Shown in pieces: positions 1 through 12,806 of a DNA stretch of 64,000 nucleotides. The number at the start of each line of letters is the position of its first letter. The stretch's first letter is position 1. Position numbers and translations under genes: made by a program. The notes under the pieces are model-generated. The model was given only the letters and a program-made list of their open reading frames with translations, had not been told where the DNA came from and did not search any database. This DNA comes from Trichosporon coremiiforme (Eukaryota; Basidiomycota; Tremellomycetes; Trichosporonales; Trichosporonaceae): contig BCJJ01000009.1 of the NCBI GenBank assembly GCA_039545355.1, positions 558,023-622,022 on the forward strand, read 5' to 3'.

Positions 1-2613
1 GGCGACACGCATGCGTTGGGCAGGAGCGCAGGAGCGATCGAGGGGGTGCGGAATGCTGCCATGTGATCTGACACCGGCGTCCATGGCCCCAGCCTCATTC
101 CTCACTAGTGTCTCGTTATGTCTCGCCGCGCAGCGAGACGGACGTCGGCACGTCGGAGGTCGGGTCGGAAGACATCAGAGTTCCCCCTATCTTTCCACCA
201 CTGCTGCATCCTCCTTCTCTTCTGGTGTACTCGCTCACTTTCCCGTATTCTTTTGGAAATGCATCGTCATGCATCGGTATGCATCCAACCATTTTTCGCA
301 AGTGGAGCGCACCCGCGTATCGCTACAGTCCCGTCTTAAGCTCGTGGTAGATCATTAATTTTGGCAGGCACAAGTCCCTAACACCCGCCGAGCCGCCGAG
401 CACTACGGCCAGCATCATGCATTAGGTCACCGAGCTGCCGGGCCTGGCGGCGCGGGCCTGCGGGCAGGACCTGAGAGCTGAGGACTGGGGAGCGAGTGCG
501 GAACCGTCAATCCCTGAAAAGGTCGGAGGCGCGCCGAGCCGAGGTTGAGTCAAGGTCCACGTGAGACGTCATCTGCCCAAGGCGTCGAGGAGTCACAGGC
601 ACGCTGCATAACCCGGAGGCAGATTCCGGGTTGCTGGCACAAATGCGTACGGGCTTGTAAGCTCAGAAGCAGAAGGTGACTGGCCCGCTTTACTCGAACG
701 TTTGGCGGTACATGCCGTGCATGCCGCAGGTTCTCTCCGTGGTGGTGCCACTCGTTTTCGCTCTGCTCCTCCTCCTACATCGAAGCTCTCCTGCGCGATT
801 TCTGGTCATTCCAATTTTTTCCACGCACTCGCTAACGCTCTAGTTTGCCGATACTCGTCGCGACAGTGACTGAATGTAGCGCATGGGGCTTGTGATTTAC
901 CCAGAACAGGAGACGGATGGGGGAGTGGGGGTGCTGCCATTGTGAGTGCCAATGTGGGCACGTTGGGTGGGGGGTGTCGAGCAGGCACCCGGACCATCTG
1001 GTCTACGACCCGCTCGTGCGCCGCAACACTCCGCGCACGGCTCGGTACGGCTCTAAGGCTGTCGTGTACGTGATCGAAGCTACGCTCACGGAGGATCGCA
1101 AGTAACTGACACCCTGGCTCGTATGGCCGCGGTATGTGGGTGTTCAGACACCGACACCAGACACCGACGCCGAGCGCGGGCCTGGCGACGAGTAAAGAGG
1201 TTGAGAGCGAGAGAACTAGAGCCCTTGTGACCTTGGGACGCTTCTAATGAGTGTGTTGGTGCGTCGTAAGGACGCAGGATATCCTGCAGGGAAGCTCGTT
1301 AGCAACGTTAATGAGGAACAGGGTGGTGATGGTCCACGACTGCCACTCCGCCTCAGTCCTCGCAGGGTTATAATTGTTGGGGCAGCTCTCTGTCGCCTAA
1401 TGCGACGTTAGCAGGGCTTATTTAGTTCTGGATAGGGGCATTCCACCCGTAAGCCCCGTCTAGCTCGAATTAGGCAGTGTAATCGCCTTTGTGCGCCAGT
1501 TTTGGCACCGTGAAAGGCCTTCTTTCCTGCTCCCGGGTGTCCTTACTCGTAGTCCTGTTACTGTGCTTCGTTTCCAGGCCGCCTGCCGGGGCAAGCTCTT
1601 CCCAATCGCCCAGCCGTCAGCCAACGACAATAAGGATATTCTCCATCCGCGCGTCCGGTGATCCGGTCATCTGTTCTCCAGGGGTGTGTACTGGGGGTTA
1701 AGTGGACTTAAGCTCGTTGGGTGTCACGCGAGCCTCGCGATCGCCGCCTAACCCCAGTTCGAGCAACGCAACAGCCGCGGTAGCTGGTCGCTTTGCTCTT
1801 GATTTTTGACATCTTTATTCGTGCTCCAGCACCCTTCATTCCCCCTGCATTAAGCCACATGGCCGTCTGGCGCAGATGCGTAATGGACTCAAGATGCTAG
1901 TCATGTCGGTGGCGAGCGCAGTGTGCAGTTTCGCGTTCGCTTCCGATTCACACTCGGTTGACCGTGCGACCACGTGAGGCAGGGGTACTGCCTCCACAGC
2001 CAGATCAGTAACGAGTGAATGGCAACATGCTGTCGGGGCGTTGTGAGTTGAGCGCTTTGTTTCTGAGCACGACATGGAAACGTGCGTTGAGAGAGAAGAG
2101 GAGAAGTCGAAGCAGAAGTGGACACGACACACATCTTATGATCATCGCTGATTTCGCCCCGAAGCAGTGTGCGCTGTGACTTGCGGCGCTGGCTGTGCAT
2201 GTGCGACGTAGACTTCGACGCTACTAACGCGGTCACGAGCACTGTCATGCGCACAGGTAAGGAGCACAGGTGCGGCCGCATGCACACCGCAAGTGCACCC
2301 CCGTACAGACGGGCGGGGTATGACGTCATGCTGGCAGGGGGTGCAGTCACGAGACCGCCACGTGAAACGCACGCTCCTGGCTTAGCGCCAGTGTTGAATG
2401 CGACTGAATGCCAAGCCGACGCAGCCGCGTCTCCTGAACCGAGAGCAGGATAGATCCGGAGATCTACTGCAGGCATGCAGGCAGACGCTGCCGGCGCCGC
2501 GGTTCGGTGGAGGTTGCGTCGTCCCAGTCCTGCCATGGTCAACTGATATCCTCGACGTGTCACACTCGTCGTAACACTTCTCACAACACATCCCAGCAAG
2601 AGCACATCGCTCC
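1..2613. other. Gene-free left flank
   Basis: I see no convincing gene here. The open frames are short or have random-looking composition, for example a 234-residue frame on the - strand at 1901-2605, and they match no family I recognise. The last few hundred bases are the likely promoter and 5' leader of the kinase that starts at 2614. No RNA gene or mobile element was recognised. Confidence 0.5.
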
Positions 2614-5154
2614 ATGTCCTTCCAGGGCCATGGCATGCTCGACGACGTTTGGTGGGACACGTTCACCACCAACGCGAACGACTACGATCTCGGCGCACCC
2701 GTAGGTACGTGTGCCTTCCCCGCATTGTTTACGTCTGCGATCGGCTGACAGACCACAGGCTTCGGCGCGAGCTCGACCGTCTACTCCGCCGTATTCAACG
2801 ACCCAGACTCCACGACAGATGAATGGCGGCCATGCGCAGTCAAGGTCTCTAGCACAGACTTATCGCAACTGATCCGCGAAGCGCATCTGCTCGGGCTGTG
2901 CAGGCACCCCAATGTGCTGCGGTGGGTCCCCGGACTGCCGGCGGCGTGACGGATGACTGACTCCACAGCGTGCTCGCGACCTTCACACTACCACCAGACC
3001 ACTCGCGAGTAGCGATTGTGACCCCGCTAATCGAGGGCGGCTCGCTGCTAAGCATCCTTGAGTGGCGTGCGCGAACCCCGAAGCGCGGCCGCATAGCGCT
3101 CGACGAGGAAGAAGTCAAGGCGGTCGTGAAGCAGGTCCTCGAGGGCATGACCTATCTGCACGCGAATGGATTCCTGCATGTAAGTGTCTCCACTCCACCT
3201 GCTGCGCAGAACCTTTGAGCGATCGCCTATCGCCCTATCAAAGGCCCGGTACGGTACGAGTGCGTTGTGTACGGTCGCAACGCTCGGTCCCCGACGGTGG
3301 CTGTGCGCGCTGTGCGACTGTGCGGCCGGCAGCCGAGGGGCCGGTACGCCGGTTCCGGGACTGAGTCCGAGCGCACGAATGCACTCTCGGCGCGCATGTG
3401 ACATGTCTGAATGCATGGGCGTCAGCCGTGGCTGTCCCATGCTTGCGCTTGCGCATGCGCATTGTTATCTTGCCATGCACATGAGCAGGGTATCAGCTGA
3501 CAATAGCGCGACCTCAAGGCCGGCAACCTCCTGCTTGCTCCGGACGGGACGATCCTCCTCGCTGACTTTGGTGTCGCCGGCGACGTCAATGTCCCCGATA
3601 CGCCGGTGACTGAGCTCCCCGAAGTAGAGGCCGTGCGCTTTGATATGCCGCGAGTCAAGGTTGTCGCGGGCCTCCCAGCGGCTACTGACGCGCCTTCCTT
3701 CGTCAAGGAGATCGGCAAGCGCAAGTCCTTCGTTGGCACAGTGAGTTGTCTGGAACAATGTCTCGGTCAGGAGCACAAGCTAACCGCAGCCGTCTTGGAT
3801 GGCCCCTGAGGTTATCCGCGGTCAACCCTACGATGCCTCGGCCGACATTTGGAGCCTTGGCATCACGATCATCGAGCTCGCGACCGGCGCACCACCGTGT
3901 CGTGGCCGGCCAGCCGATCTCGCCGCGACCGCGAGGGAGAGCACGCCTGCTCCGCAGCTGCCTGCCTCGTTCTCGAAGCAGATGCGCGACTTTGTGTCTC
4001 TGTGCTTGCAGAAGGACCCGAGAAAGCGGCCCGCGGCGACGGAGCTGCTGCAGCACCGCTGGCTGGGTAATGCGAAGGGTGGCAAGTTCCTTGCGGAAGC
4101 ACTGCTAGCCGACGTCGTCAACATTACGCAACGGCAGGAGCTGAGGCGCATCGACACGGTGTCGAGCATGGCGTCCGGTGCGCCGTCTTGGGACTTCGGA
4201 TCTGTGCCGCCCTCGCCCGTCGCGCGCTTCAGCAGTCCGAGCTTCTTCAGCACGTCACCGATAGCGACGCGTGATGAGCTGCCGCCAAACTCCCTCCCGC
4301 CGAACTCGCCTCGTATCAGTCTGCACCAGTGGGCCGAACTCACGAGCGACTCGCTCCCGCCAACGCCCGCGCTCGAGAACCCTGGCTCCGGTCTTCTCTT
4401 CCAGTCCATGTCTAGCAGCGCTCTCAGCACGGCGTCGTACACGACCGCCTCATCCAAGCTCTGGCACCGCAATTCTAAGGGAAGCATCCGGACGCGCGGT
4501 GTTCGCACCGTTCGCAGCAGCATGGACACGTCGTACGAGTCGCCGATGCGCGGCACAACTATGGTTGCAGACGACGAGTTCGACTCTGGCATCACTGGCT
4601 CGCCGCGCTCGAGATCGCAGCCGCCGCAGCGCCGTTCTAGGCAGACGTTCGAGCCACACCCGCCGTTACCTGTTGTCCCGCAGATTGTCGCCAAACCGCC
4701 GAGCCCCGATCAGCTTACGCCTAATGGCAGCTTGAACGGCGGATTTGACCTTGAGCTCGAGCGCAAGGTCACACCGACGCAGCAGAACCCGCAACCGCAG
4801 CCGGTGTCGATGCCGACGCCGCACGCGACGACCAACGGCCATATCGCAAACGGTAACGGCAATGGCAATGGGTACTCAAGTGGGAACGGATATGGAACTG
4901 GAAATGGAAATGGCAACATCCTGACGAAGCCGGGCTCAAAGCCCAGCTCTATCGAGGACAGCTCCTCTACGGACACACAGCAGACGCCAAAGATCCTCCC
5001 CGCCAATAAGTTTGACGTGCCGATGCTGAAGCTGCCGTCGCGCGACCGGTGGCTCGGCCGTAACAAGGACAAAGATAAGGAGGTGAACCTCGAGAAGGAG
5101 GTGACGAAGGAGAAGGAGCATAAGGGCTTCAATCTTCCCTGGCGGAAGAAGTGA
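2614..5154 (+). CDS. GCK/Ste20-family serine/threonine protein kinase (FRAY/OSR1-like)
   Basis: Five exons are modelled: 2614-2704, 2759-2921, 2969-3179, 3507-3740 and 3790-5154, giving 687 aa. The kinase domain is N-terminal: glycine loop GFGASSTVY (about 31-39), AVK lysine, catalytic HRDLKAGN (155-162), DFG (175-177) and GTPSWMAPE (232-239). These motifs are typical of germinal-centre kinases of the FRAY/OSR1 group. The DFG-to-APE segment is about 60 residues, much longer than the usual 20-30. The position of the OSR1 T-loop threonine is a serine (about S229). The C-terminal half is disordered, rich in Ser/Pro/Asn with a Gly-Asn run near nucleotide 4850-4915, and ends in a charged Lys/Glu tail. 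I see no PF2/CCT domain. Junction phases all close and the exon 3/4 join restores H-RDLK, so the model is firm. The substrate is unknown. Confidence 0.88.
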
Positions 5155-6628
5155 AGCTGAGGCTTGAGAACGAGACGGTCTCCGACCATTACATCGTGTC
5201 AACTATCACCACTTCAGTACTTGATACCCCATCAGTTTCTCCATCACTCATCGCATTTGGATCGCCAGTCTGTATTCACGACTCCACAAGATAAGTTGTA
5301 TGCACACCTCTACCTCACGATCGCGCCATAGCACGCTTGTGCGATACACATCTCGGGTGCCTCACTCGACGCATATCTTGGGCCCATCAGTGATCCCACG
5401 CACAACGCAAAATCTCTCAAACGCGTCGTCCTGTTCACCACGGAGCCATCTACACAACACAAGTCAAAAGTGCCATACCTGCCCACCCACGCACGATCCG
5501 TTTATACTCGCCTACAGCATATCTTGAATGTCTCAGCCCCGTGATACTGAAGGGAGGGGGAGCAGCGGTGGTGACTAACTGTCAGCAGCTGTTGATAGGC
5601 TGAGTCGGCCGGCCGCCGGGTGAAGGTGCTCTGCAACGGACGAACCGAGCGTAGCGACCGGAGCTCCACTGTCACCGTGCACTGGAACGCATAACGCAGA
5701 TCCTATGACTCATGGCTACTCGCGTGATGCAGAGGATCACTCGTGCACGTGCACACGTGCTTCTCATTCGCGGATCTCAACTACACTGAGGCAGCGTACG
5801 CCGTTGGTGAACGACGTAGGTTAGGGTCCAACACCTCCACTCGCCGGCCTTCACCCTGGGAACGAGTTCAGGTGGAGTCGTTGGGGGTCTTCAAATTTGC
5901 TGCTCGGCGCTGCGTGGAGCCTTACCACCCATGCACAGCCACATGATGCTGCACACCGTTACAGATGTAACACACACTTACATGCATATCTCACAAATGA
6001 GTGCGGATGACTAAGGACGTATGGTTGTGGATAAGCACGACACCACGGCCGAGTACGATAATGAAAATCTGATAACGGATAAACAGGTCTGTGAGACGGA
6101 AGACGCCGCTCACGTGCCCGCGCATGCCACAGTCTTTGGGCTGGTATGCAAGGCGGCCGAGGGAGATAACGGCTGCTGACTGGTCGCATATGTCCGGTTC
6201 TTCGGGGCCTCGGAGCTAGTACCCTGGTGACCCTACTGTCATTTTTGCTGCAGCCACCGCCAGTCACCGTAGGCGCACCGTAGCCACTGCAGAAGGCACC
6301 GTGGGCACACCGTAATGCTCCATGAGCGAGCGAAATTCCTATCTCGCGTGCGCAAGTGGCCCAGGTCTTGCAACCCACGAGCTGGTTATCTCTTTCTTCC
6401 TCATCGTTACTCACCCCCCTTCTGAGCTATCGCTCCACCTCGGCTCGCGGTCTGGCATCGCAGCTTCGACCATCTTTCGACTATCGTTGAGACCTTCTCC
6501 GACGTCATTTCACTCATTCAAAAAGCGACAGCTCGCCCACGTTCGCTGGCTCTTCAACTCCCGACAAATCCTCTCTTCCCAACTCCTACCCTTTCCATTC
6601 TCTCTCGCCCTTCCATAATCGCCTCGCG
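5155..6628. other. Intergenic: kinase 3' flank and NCS1 permease promoter
   Basis: No gene is seen. The stretch holds the kinase 3' flank and the upstream region of the permease. It includes a palindromic E-box block around 5743-5760, where CACGTG lies inside GTGCACGTGCAC, and the GATA-motif cluster listed separately. A pyrimidine-rich leader runs from about 6540 to the ATG at 6629. Confidence 0.5.
6029..6169. promoter_or_regulatory. Cluster of GATA-factor motifs upstream of the purine/cytosine permease
   Basis: Five GATAA cores lie within about 140 bp: GGATAAG at 6029-6035, CGATAA at 6056-6061, TGATAA at 6070-6075, GGATAA at 6077-6082 and AGATAA at 6164-6169. Two of them (TGATAA and AGATAA) match the HGATAR site of fungal nitrogen GATA activators. 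The cluster is 460-600 bp before the ATG of an NCS1 nucleobase permease, a class often under nitrogen catabolite control. The function is inferred; the motifs are seen directly. Confidence 0.5.
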
Positions 6629-8298
6629 ATGAGCACGACACCGTTAGACCTCGAGAAGGGTCTGACCCCCGAAACGGAGGTCGAGATCGACTCTCGCCCC
6701 ACCTCGGTCGGGCTCAAGGACGACGACATCCCCGTCAAGATGTCCGCGCTCGACAAGTTTCAGTACTACAACCACAGGCTCGAGGCCGCTATCGGTATCG
6801 AGGCTCGTGGAATCGAGCGTGTCCCCGACGACGAGCGCCACGACACCCGCCTCTGGGGCAACCTCACCATTTGGCTGAGTGCCAACTGCGTCCTCCCCAC
6901 GTTTGGAACTGGTATCCTCGGACCCCTGACCTTTGGTATGGGGCTCGGAGACTCAATGTAAGCATCCAGTGTTGTCTGAGTAGCGATAGCTTGGCCTTCC
7001 ATCGCCCACCAGCGAGAGCCAACTAACGCCTCAGGCTCACGATTTTCTTCTTCGTTATTTTTGCGTCCACCCTCCCGGCGCTCTGCTCAACGTTCGGCCC
7101 CAAGCTTGGCCTGCGTCAGATGACGTCCGCGCGTTATGCCTTCGGCTACTGGGGCGCCAAGTGGGTCGCGGCTCTGAACTGTATCGCCTGTGTCGGCTGG
7201 AGTATCGCGAATACGATCGTCGGTGCGCAGACGCTGTGCGCCGTCGGTGAGTGGTCCTTCTCCGCCGCCGTCGGCACCGTCATCATCGGAATGGCCACGC
7301 TGGCCCTTGGCCTGTGCGGGTACAAGGTCATTCACCACTTTGAGCAAGTCGCGTGGATCCCTACGGCGGCCACGTTCTTCGTCGTCATTGGCGTCGCGGC
7401 CAAGCACCTCGTCAACACCCCCATGGGGGTCGGACGGGCCGAGGCCGCCAGCGTGCTCTCGTTTGGCTCCGTCGTCTTCGGCTTCTGCATCGGCTGGGTC
7501 TCCCTCGCGTCCGACTACAACGTGTACATGCCCTCGCGCGCCCCCGCCTGGAGGGTTTTCATGTGGACTTACATCGGTGTCGCTGTCCCATGTGTGCTCG
7601 TCATGTGGCTCGGTGCCGCCGTTGCTGCTGCCACTGCCGCCGGTGAGTTTGCCCCCGTGGGCTCGGCCATCTCGAACTGGTGGAGCCAGTACCAGCAGCA
7701 CGAGGTCGGTGGCATGCTGCACGCCGTCATGGTGCCTCCCATGGGCGGCGGTGGCAAGTTCTTCATGGTCCTGCTCGTCCTGTCGGTCGTCGCCAACAAC
7801 ATCGTCAACGTGTACAGCATGGGCATGTCGATCAGTGTCATCACGCACTACCTCGCTCTCATTCCCCGTATCGTGTGGCCCTGCGTCACCACGGCCATCT
7901 ACATCCCTGTCGCCATTGTTGGAGCCGACCACTTCGGCGAGACGCTGCACTCCTTCCTCGGCGTCCTCGGCTACTGGCTCGCGATCTTCGTCACCGTGCT
8001 CCTCGAGGAGCACTTCATCTTCCGCCAAGCCGACTGGGGACGCTACGACCCTGCGCTCACGTGGAACAACCGCAAGCTCCTCCCGATCGGATTCGGTGCG
8101 CTTGGCGCCTTCTGCTTCGGTGTCGTCGGAGCTGCCATGGGCATGGCCCAGAGCTTCTATGTGTCCCCGATTGGAAAACTCGTCGGCGGAAGCGCCAACC
8201 CCCACGGCGGAGATATCGGATTCGAACTCGCAAGCGCCTTCACGGCCGTCACGTATCCGTTCTTCAGGTGGTTGGAGATCAAGTTCACGGGAAGGTAG
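6629..8298 (+). CDS. NCS1-family purine/cytosine permease (Fcy2/FcyB type)
   Basis: Exons are 6629-6957 and 7035-8298, and the intron splits the ATG codon of Met110. The product is 530 aa, the usual length for fungal Fcy-type NCS1 carriers. The hydrophilic N-terminus leads into RGIERVPDDER, then about twelve hydrophobic segments. Landmarks seen are the FGPKLGLRQM motif after TM2 and the IGWVSLASDYNVYMP stretch in the middle, where NCS1 carriers bind nucleobase and cation. It probably imports cytosine, adenine, guanine or hypoxanthine with protons across the plasma membrane. The GATA cluster upstream suggests nitrogen control. The exact substrate cannot be read from sequence; uracil/allantoin (Fur-type) NCS1 carriers are less like it. 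Confidence 0.9.
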
Positions 8299-9874
8299 TC
8301 ACTGTATACTAGCAGCATCGCATCGCATGTACATTATGGCATCTCAGCATCGCATAGCAGAACAAGAAACATGGTTTGACCTCCTCTAATTCTCGAGCTC
8401 GCTCTGAGGATTCACTTGCATGAAGTCTTCCCGCGATGGAGCATGTACCCCCTATATGTTTCCCACGGTGGAAAAGTTAACGTCCCAAAGATCCTGGTCG
8501 GAGGACGACCCTCACAGTTTCAAGGTTTCCCACGGCCGATCGTTTTACTTGCAACCACCAGCCAAAGAGCCCTTGCTGAGCCTCGATCGGTGCTGGCTGA
8601 CACCATGACGCCCTCGACGCCCCGAACTCCCGAGCTCAGCAGTAGTGCACGACGGCTTGGGATACGCCATGGTGACATGTGCACTGGAAGCAAGCTCTTC
8701 CCATCATAGTCTGCTCGCAGGATCTTGGCCGGGCCACGTTTCCAGGATGACAACGCTCGCTACATCCCCCCCACGCTAGCCCACCTTTGCGCGCTGAGTG
8801 TGCTCGGATACCCTTATGTCTACCAGTAACTCTCACCTCCGACTGCGAGGTTGTATCACTGCAACATCACCAGACCGTCGTATGCGCTTACTTCTAGCAG
8901 CAGGTGACTGGCCTCGCCAAGAGCTGCGCTTAGATGTGCAGCTTATCCGAGTAAAGAGCGCGAACGTTTAAGCGCCGTTCCGTCCTCCGATAACGAAGGC
9001 GGGCTATATCGAGCACCCACTCGGCACGGTCAAGAATGTGGGCGAAGCGGGCCCCACGTTCCTTCAAAGCGTCGCCATTCATTGGAGCGCAGGCTGTGCA
9101 GCCGCGGTATCAGGTGACCTGAGGGTTAATGAACTCGCGCTCGTTGATAACTCAGCCGGGGTAGTTCGGTCCGAACGCCGCGTGCCGCGCCACTCCACAA
9201 GGAACGCCAGGGGTCGAACGGACCGTAAAGCCCCACTTCCTTCAGGTACATCCCGCTATTCAAGCATACGCTGCATAGGCAGTGGGCAGCGATGGTGGGC
9301 ATGCTGATACAGGCGATCGGGTCGTGTCACATGCGCGCGTGCATATATGTTCCTTTATACTCACAAAATGCAGGGGCAAAAACGCCGAAGTGCCCGAGTG
9401 GGGCACGCGGTCCGGCGCGGACTTGCGGCACTCCTATCTCAAGTGCCTGCAAGTAAGGGGCAAGTGCCGTGAGTGGCCCTCTTAGTGTTTACGCTCCCCC
9501 TCAAACGGCCGCTACGTGCTCCCGAGCGATACGCGACATTCTTCGACTGCGCGCCGCATGCGGCCCGAGCCGTTGGTGGAGATCCATTTCGTTGCGGGAT
9601 GTTCGCCGCGTTGACACAACAGGAAACTACGTCCACGCCACGGCCCCGCGGCACCCCGCATTCAGAGACGATCCCCAGCTCGCTAGCGCATCAAGGGTGC
9701 GTTCTGGTCGCGCGACGGGAGACGGACGGGCGAGCACAGCGTGCGCTCCGGCTATCTGCGGGTGGGGCTGGTTCATCCCCTCTGATATAATGTGGGGGCT
9801 GCTATCGCGCGTGTCTCTTGTTCCCCACCTGAACGGTATCTCCACTGCAACTTACTTTTCTGCCACCCGCTGCC
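8299..9874. other. Intergenic between the two transporter genes
   Basis: No gene is seen. The stretch contains the permease 3' flank and the promoter of the OPT gene. A TGATAA site lies at 9145-9150 and an AT-rich TGATATAATG at about 9782-9791, roughly 90 bp before the ATG, which could serve as a TATA-like element. Open frames here are short and show no coding character. Confidence 0.4.
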
Positions 9875-12806
9875 ATGGTGGAGAAGCTCGGCTACAATGG
9901 CGAGAAGGGCGCCAGTGTAGGAGAGAAAGATGTGGTCCCTGCCGAGGTCGAAGTTGTGAGTTGCCGTATTTCGTTTCCAGCTGACCGCAGATTCCCGTCG
10001 GCTCCCATGACGCCGATGACATCGACATGGAGAAGGAGAAGCTTGGCATGTACACGGACGACCTGATGTCAAGCGGTCACATCCAACTTACGCGTGATGA
10101 GCTGCTGGACCTCGAGGCGCATTTGCCCGACATGCCCCCCGCTAAGGCATTCGAGGTCCTGGCAGAGATCTACAGGATTCACGCCCACGACCCGCGCTAC
10201 AGTGTCGAGACGCTGCATCGAATCCAGAAGTTCACGACCGAGTATGACAAGATCATGAACAACCCTGTCGAGTACGACCAGCTGATCTACGAGATGCGAA
10301 TCTTCGCACTTCTCTGTACGATATCCTCGCCTTATCCGGAAGTTCGTGCCGTCGCTACCTCTAAAGACGACCCGCAGGAGGCTTCGCTCACAATCCGCGT
10401 GTGGGTCGTCGGCACAATCCTGTCCGCCATCGGCTGCGTCATCAACGCCGTCTTCGCCCTCAGGTACCCTACCATCTCGATCGGTTCCAACGTCATCCAG
10501 CTTGTCGCCTACCCAATTTGCGTCGCCTGGGGCAAAGTGATGCCGCACTGGCACATCTTCGGCTACCCTCTGAATCCCGGCCGCTTCACGCGTAAGGAGC
10601 ACCTGCTCATCACCATGCTCTCCGCGCTCGGAATGGCCTGGCCCCCGACCCAACACCTCATCTTCGTCCAAGCCATGCCTCACTGGTTCAACCAGAGCTT
10701 CGCACGCCAGGCAGGTTATCAGTTCTTGGGAGCTCTTGGAACGAATATGATGGGCTACGGCTTCGCAGGATTGACGAGACGCTTCCTGGTGTACCCCTCG
10801 TACTGCGTTTGGCCGACGAGCTTGGCGACGATTGCCTTAAACAACGCTCTTCACGACTTTGGCGGCCGCAGCACCCCGGTTCTAGGTCCGGGCCGCACCA
10901 CGTGGCGTGCAAGCATGTTCAAGTGCTTCTGGGTCGTCTTTGGAATCTACTTTGTCTGGTATTTCTTCCCCAGTTACATTTTCCCGAATTTACAGCTTTT
11001 CGACTGGATTGCGTGGATCAAGCCCACCAACGGCAACCTTGTGGCACTTACATCGGTCAACTACGGAGCTGGCTTGGGTCTCAATCCCTTCATGACCTTC
11101 GACTGGGGTGCGCTCAGCAACTCGGGAGGTATGACACCCATGTTTGTCCCCATCAACTTCCTCGCTGGCCTTTCCATCGCGATGCTCGTCGGTATCATCT
11201 TCTATTACACGAACGCCTACAACACCTCGTACCTCCCCATCAACTCGCCCAAGACCTTCGACAACAAGGGCAAGGCCTTTACGGTCACAAACATTGTCGA
11301 CAAGTGGGGCGTGCTCATTCAGGACAAGTACCAGCAGTACTCTGAGCCCTGGATGAGTGCCACGCGCGTTGTCTCCTTCATCGGCATGTTCATGTACACG
11401 TCCGCCACAGTGGCGCACACGTTGCTCTACAACAGGCACGAGATGAACATCGGCTTCCGCAGTGCCTGGCAGGACTTCAAGCGTTCATGCAGGAACATCA
11501 AGAACTTCATCCTGCGCCGCCCCGTCGACCAGGAGGCGCTCGAGCAGGAGAAGATGGCCTTCGGCGACGACATCCACTACAAGCTCATGCAGGCGTACCC
11601 GGAGGTGCCCGAGTCGTGGTATATGGCGGTCCTGATCATCTCCATGGTTTTCCTCATGGTGTGTCTCGGCGTCTACACCGAGGTCACCCCCGCCGTTGTC
11701 CTGTTCGCCATTCCGATGACCGTCATTTTCACCATCCCCATCGGTATCGTCACCGCCGTCTCCGGTCTCGAACCCTCGCTCAACACGATCAGTATGCTCA
11801 TCGGATCGGGCATCGCGGGAGGTGACACCCTGCTCGTGCAGTACTTCAGAATGTGAGTGGCATGCGCCTGGGGCACTAGACTCTGCGCGCACAGGTGATG
11901 TGGCGGTCGACGGAGTTTACTTATTTTCCCGCGAAGCCTCCAACTTCCGTCACTCTGCTCCTTCCGCTACTCCATGCTGACTTCCAAGGTGCGGATCAGA
12001 GCCTGCATACCACGCTATCAACTATGGTTCGTATCTTATGCCCTGCATACAGCTGACTCGATACAGCGAACGACCTCAAGCTCAGTCACTATGTCAAGAT
12101 CCCGCCCCGACACATGTTCTACGTCCAGATGTGGGCGGGGTGAGTCTTCGCTGCTAGACACTATCTGACGCCCTTCAGATTCCTCGCCACGATCATGACC
12201 GTCTCTCAGTGGAACTGGCTCATGGACATCCCCGACGTGTGCACGGACAAGGCGCCGTTCCGCCTGATCTGCCCCGCCGGACAGAGTGACTACTCCAACT
12301 TCATCTTCTGGGGCACGATCGGTGCCCCCCGCCTTTTCGGCAGCGGGAAACGTTACACTGCGCTCCTTGTCGGATTCCCGCTCGGCATTGCGATCCCCGT
12401 CATCTTCTTCCTGCTGAAGAAGCGCTTCCCGCGCTCCTCGTTCCTGCAGTCGACGCACCCGCTGCTGTTCGTGCTGTCGTTCGGCTGGGTCTCCGCCGCA
12501 AGCTGGGGCAACTACGTCCCCGGCCTGTTCATCAACTACTTCTCCTGGAACTACCTCAAGCGCAAGTACCTCGAGTTCTGGAACCGGTACAACTACGTCA
12601 CGCTCGCTGCGCTCTCGGCCGCCATCTCCGTCAATGCCCTCATTGTCTTCTTCGCGCTTGTGTTCCCCGGCGTCAACTTCCCTGCCTGGTGGGGCAACCC
12701 CGCCGACGGACAGCCTGGCTGCATCGGCGCTTGGACCGATTCATGCCGTCTTAAGCAGATCCCCGCCAAGGGATACTTCGGCGCCGACCCCGGTCACTTC
12801 ACCTAA
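9875..12806 (+). CDS. OPT-family oligopeptide transporter
   Basis: Five exons: 9875-9955, 9991-11852, 11989-12026, 12067-12139 and 12179-12806, coding 893 aa. The long cytosolic N-terminus includes LPDMPPAKAFEVL. It is followed by many membrane segments beginning at SLTIRVWVVGTILSAIG. Family landmarks are the NPG motif in GYPLNPGRFTRKEH and KIPPR (in DLKLSHYVKIPPRHMF), which is rebuilt across two very small exons of 38 and 73 nt. OPT proteins carry small peptides or glutathione-like substrates with protons across the plasma membrane; some homologs carry siderophores or metals. The first intron is only 35 nt. The third donor is the non-standard gttcgt, but the frame and the KIPPR motif support it. 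Which peptide is carried is unknown. Confidence 0.9.

Noticed and set aside
1901..2605. 234-codon - strand frame near the left edge
   Set aside because: It has random-looking composition, no recognised motif, and overlaps the leader of the kinase gene.
7087..8205. 372-codon - strand frame opposite the NCS1 permease
   Set aside because: It is His/Asp/Gly-rich shadow composition, and the + strand carries a complete membrane transporter.
9782..9791. TGATATAATG as a firm TATA box of the OPT gene
   Set aside because: The position is plausible, but the sequence is not a clean TATA box and no start site is known, so it is only mentioned.
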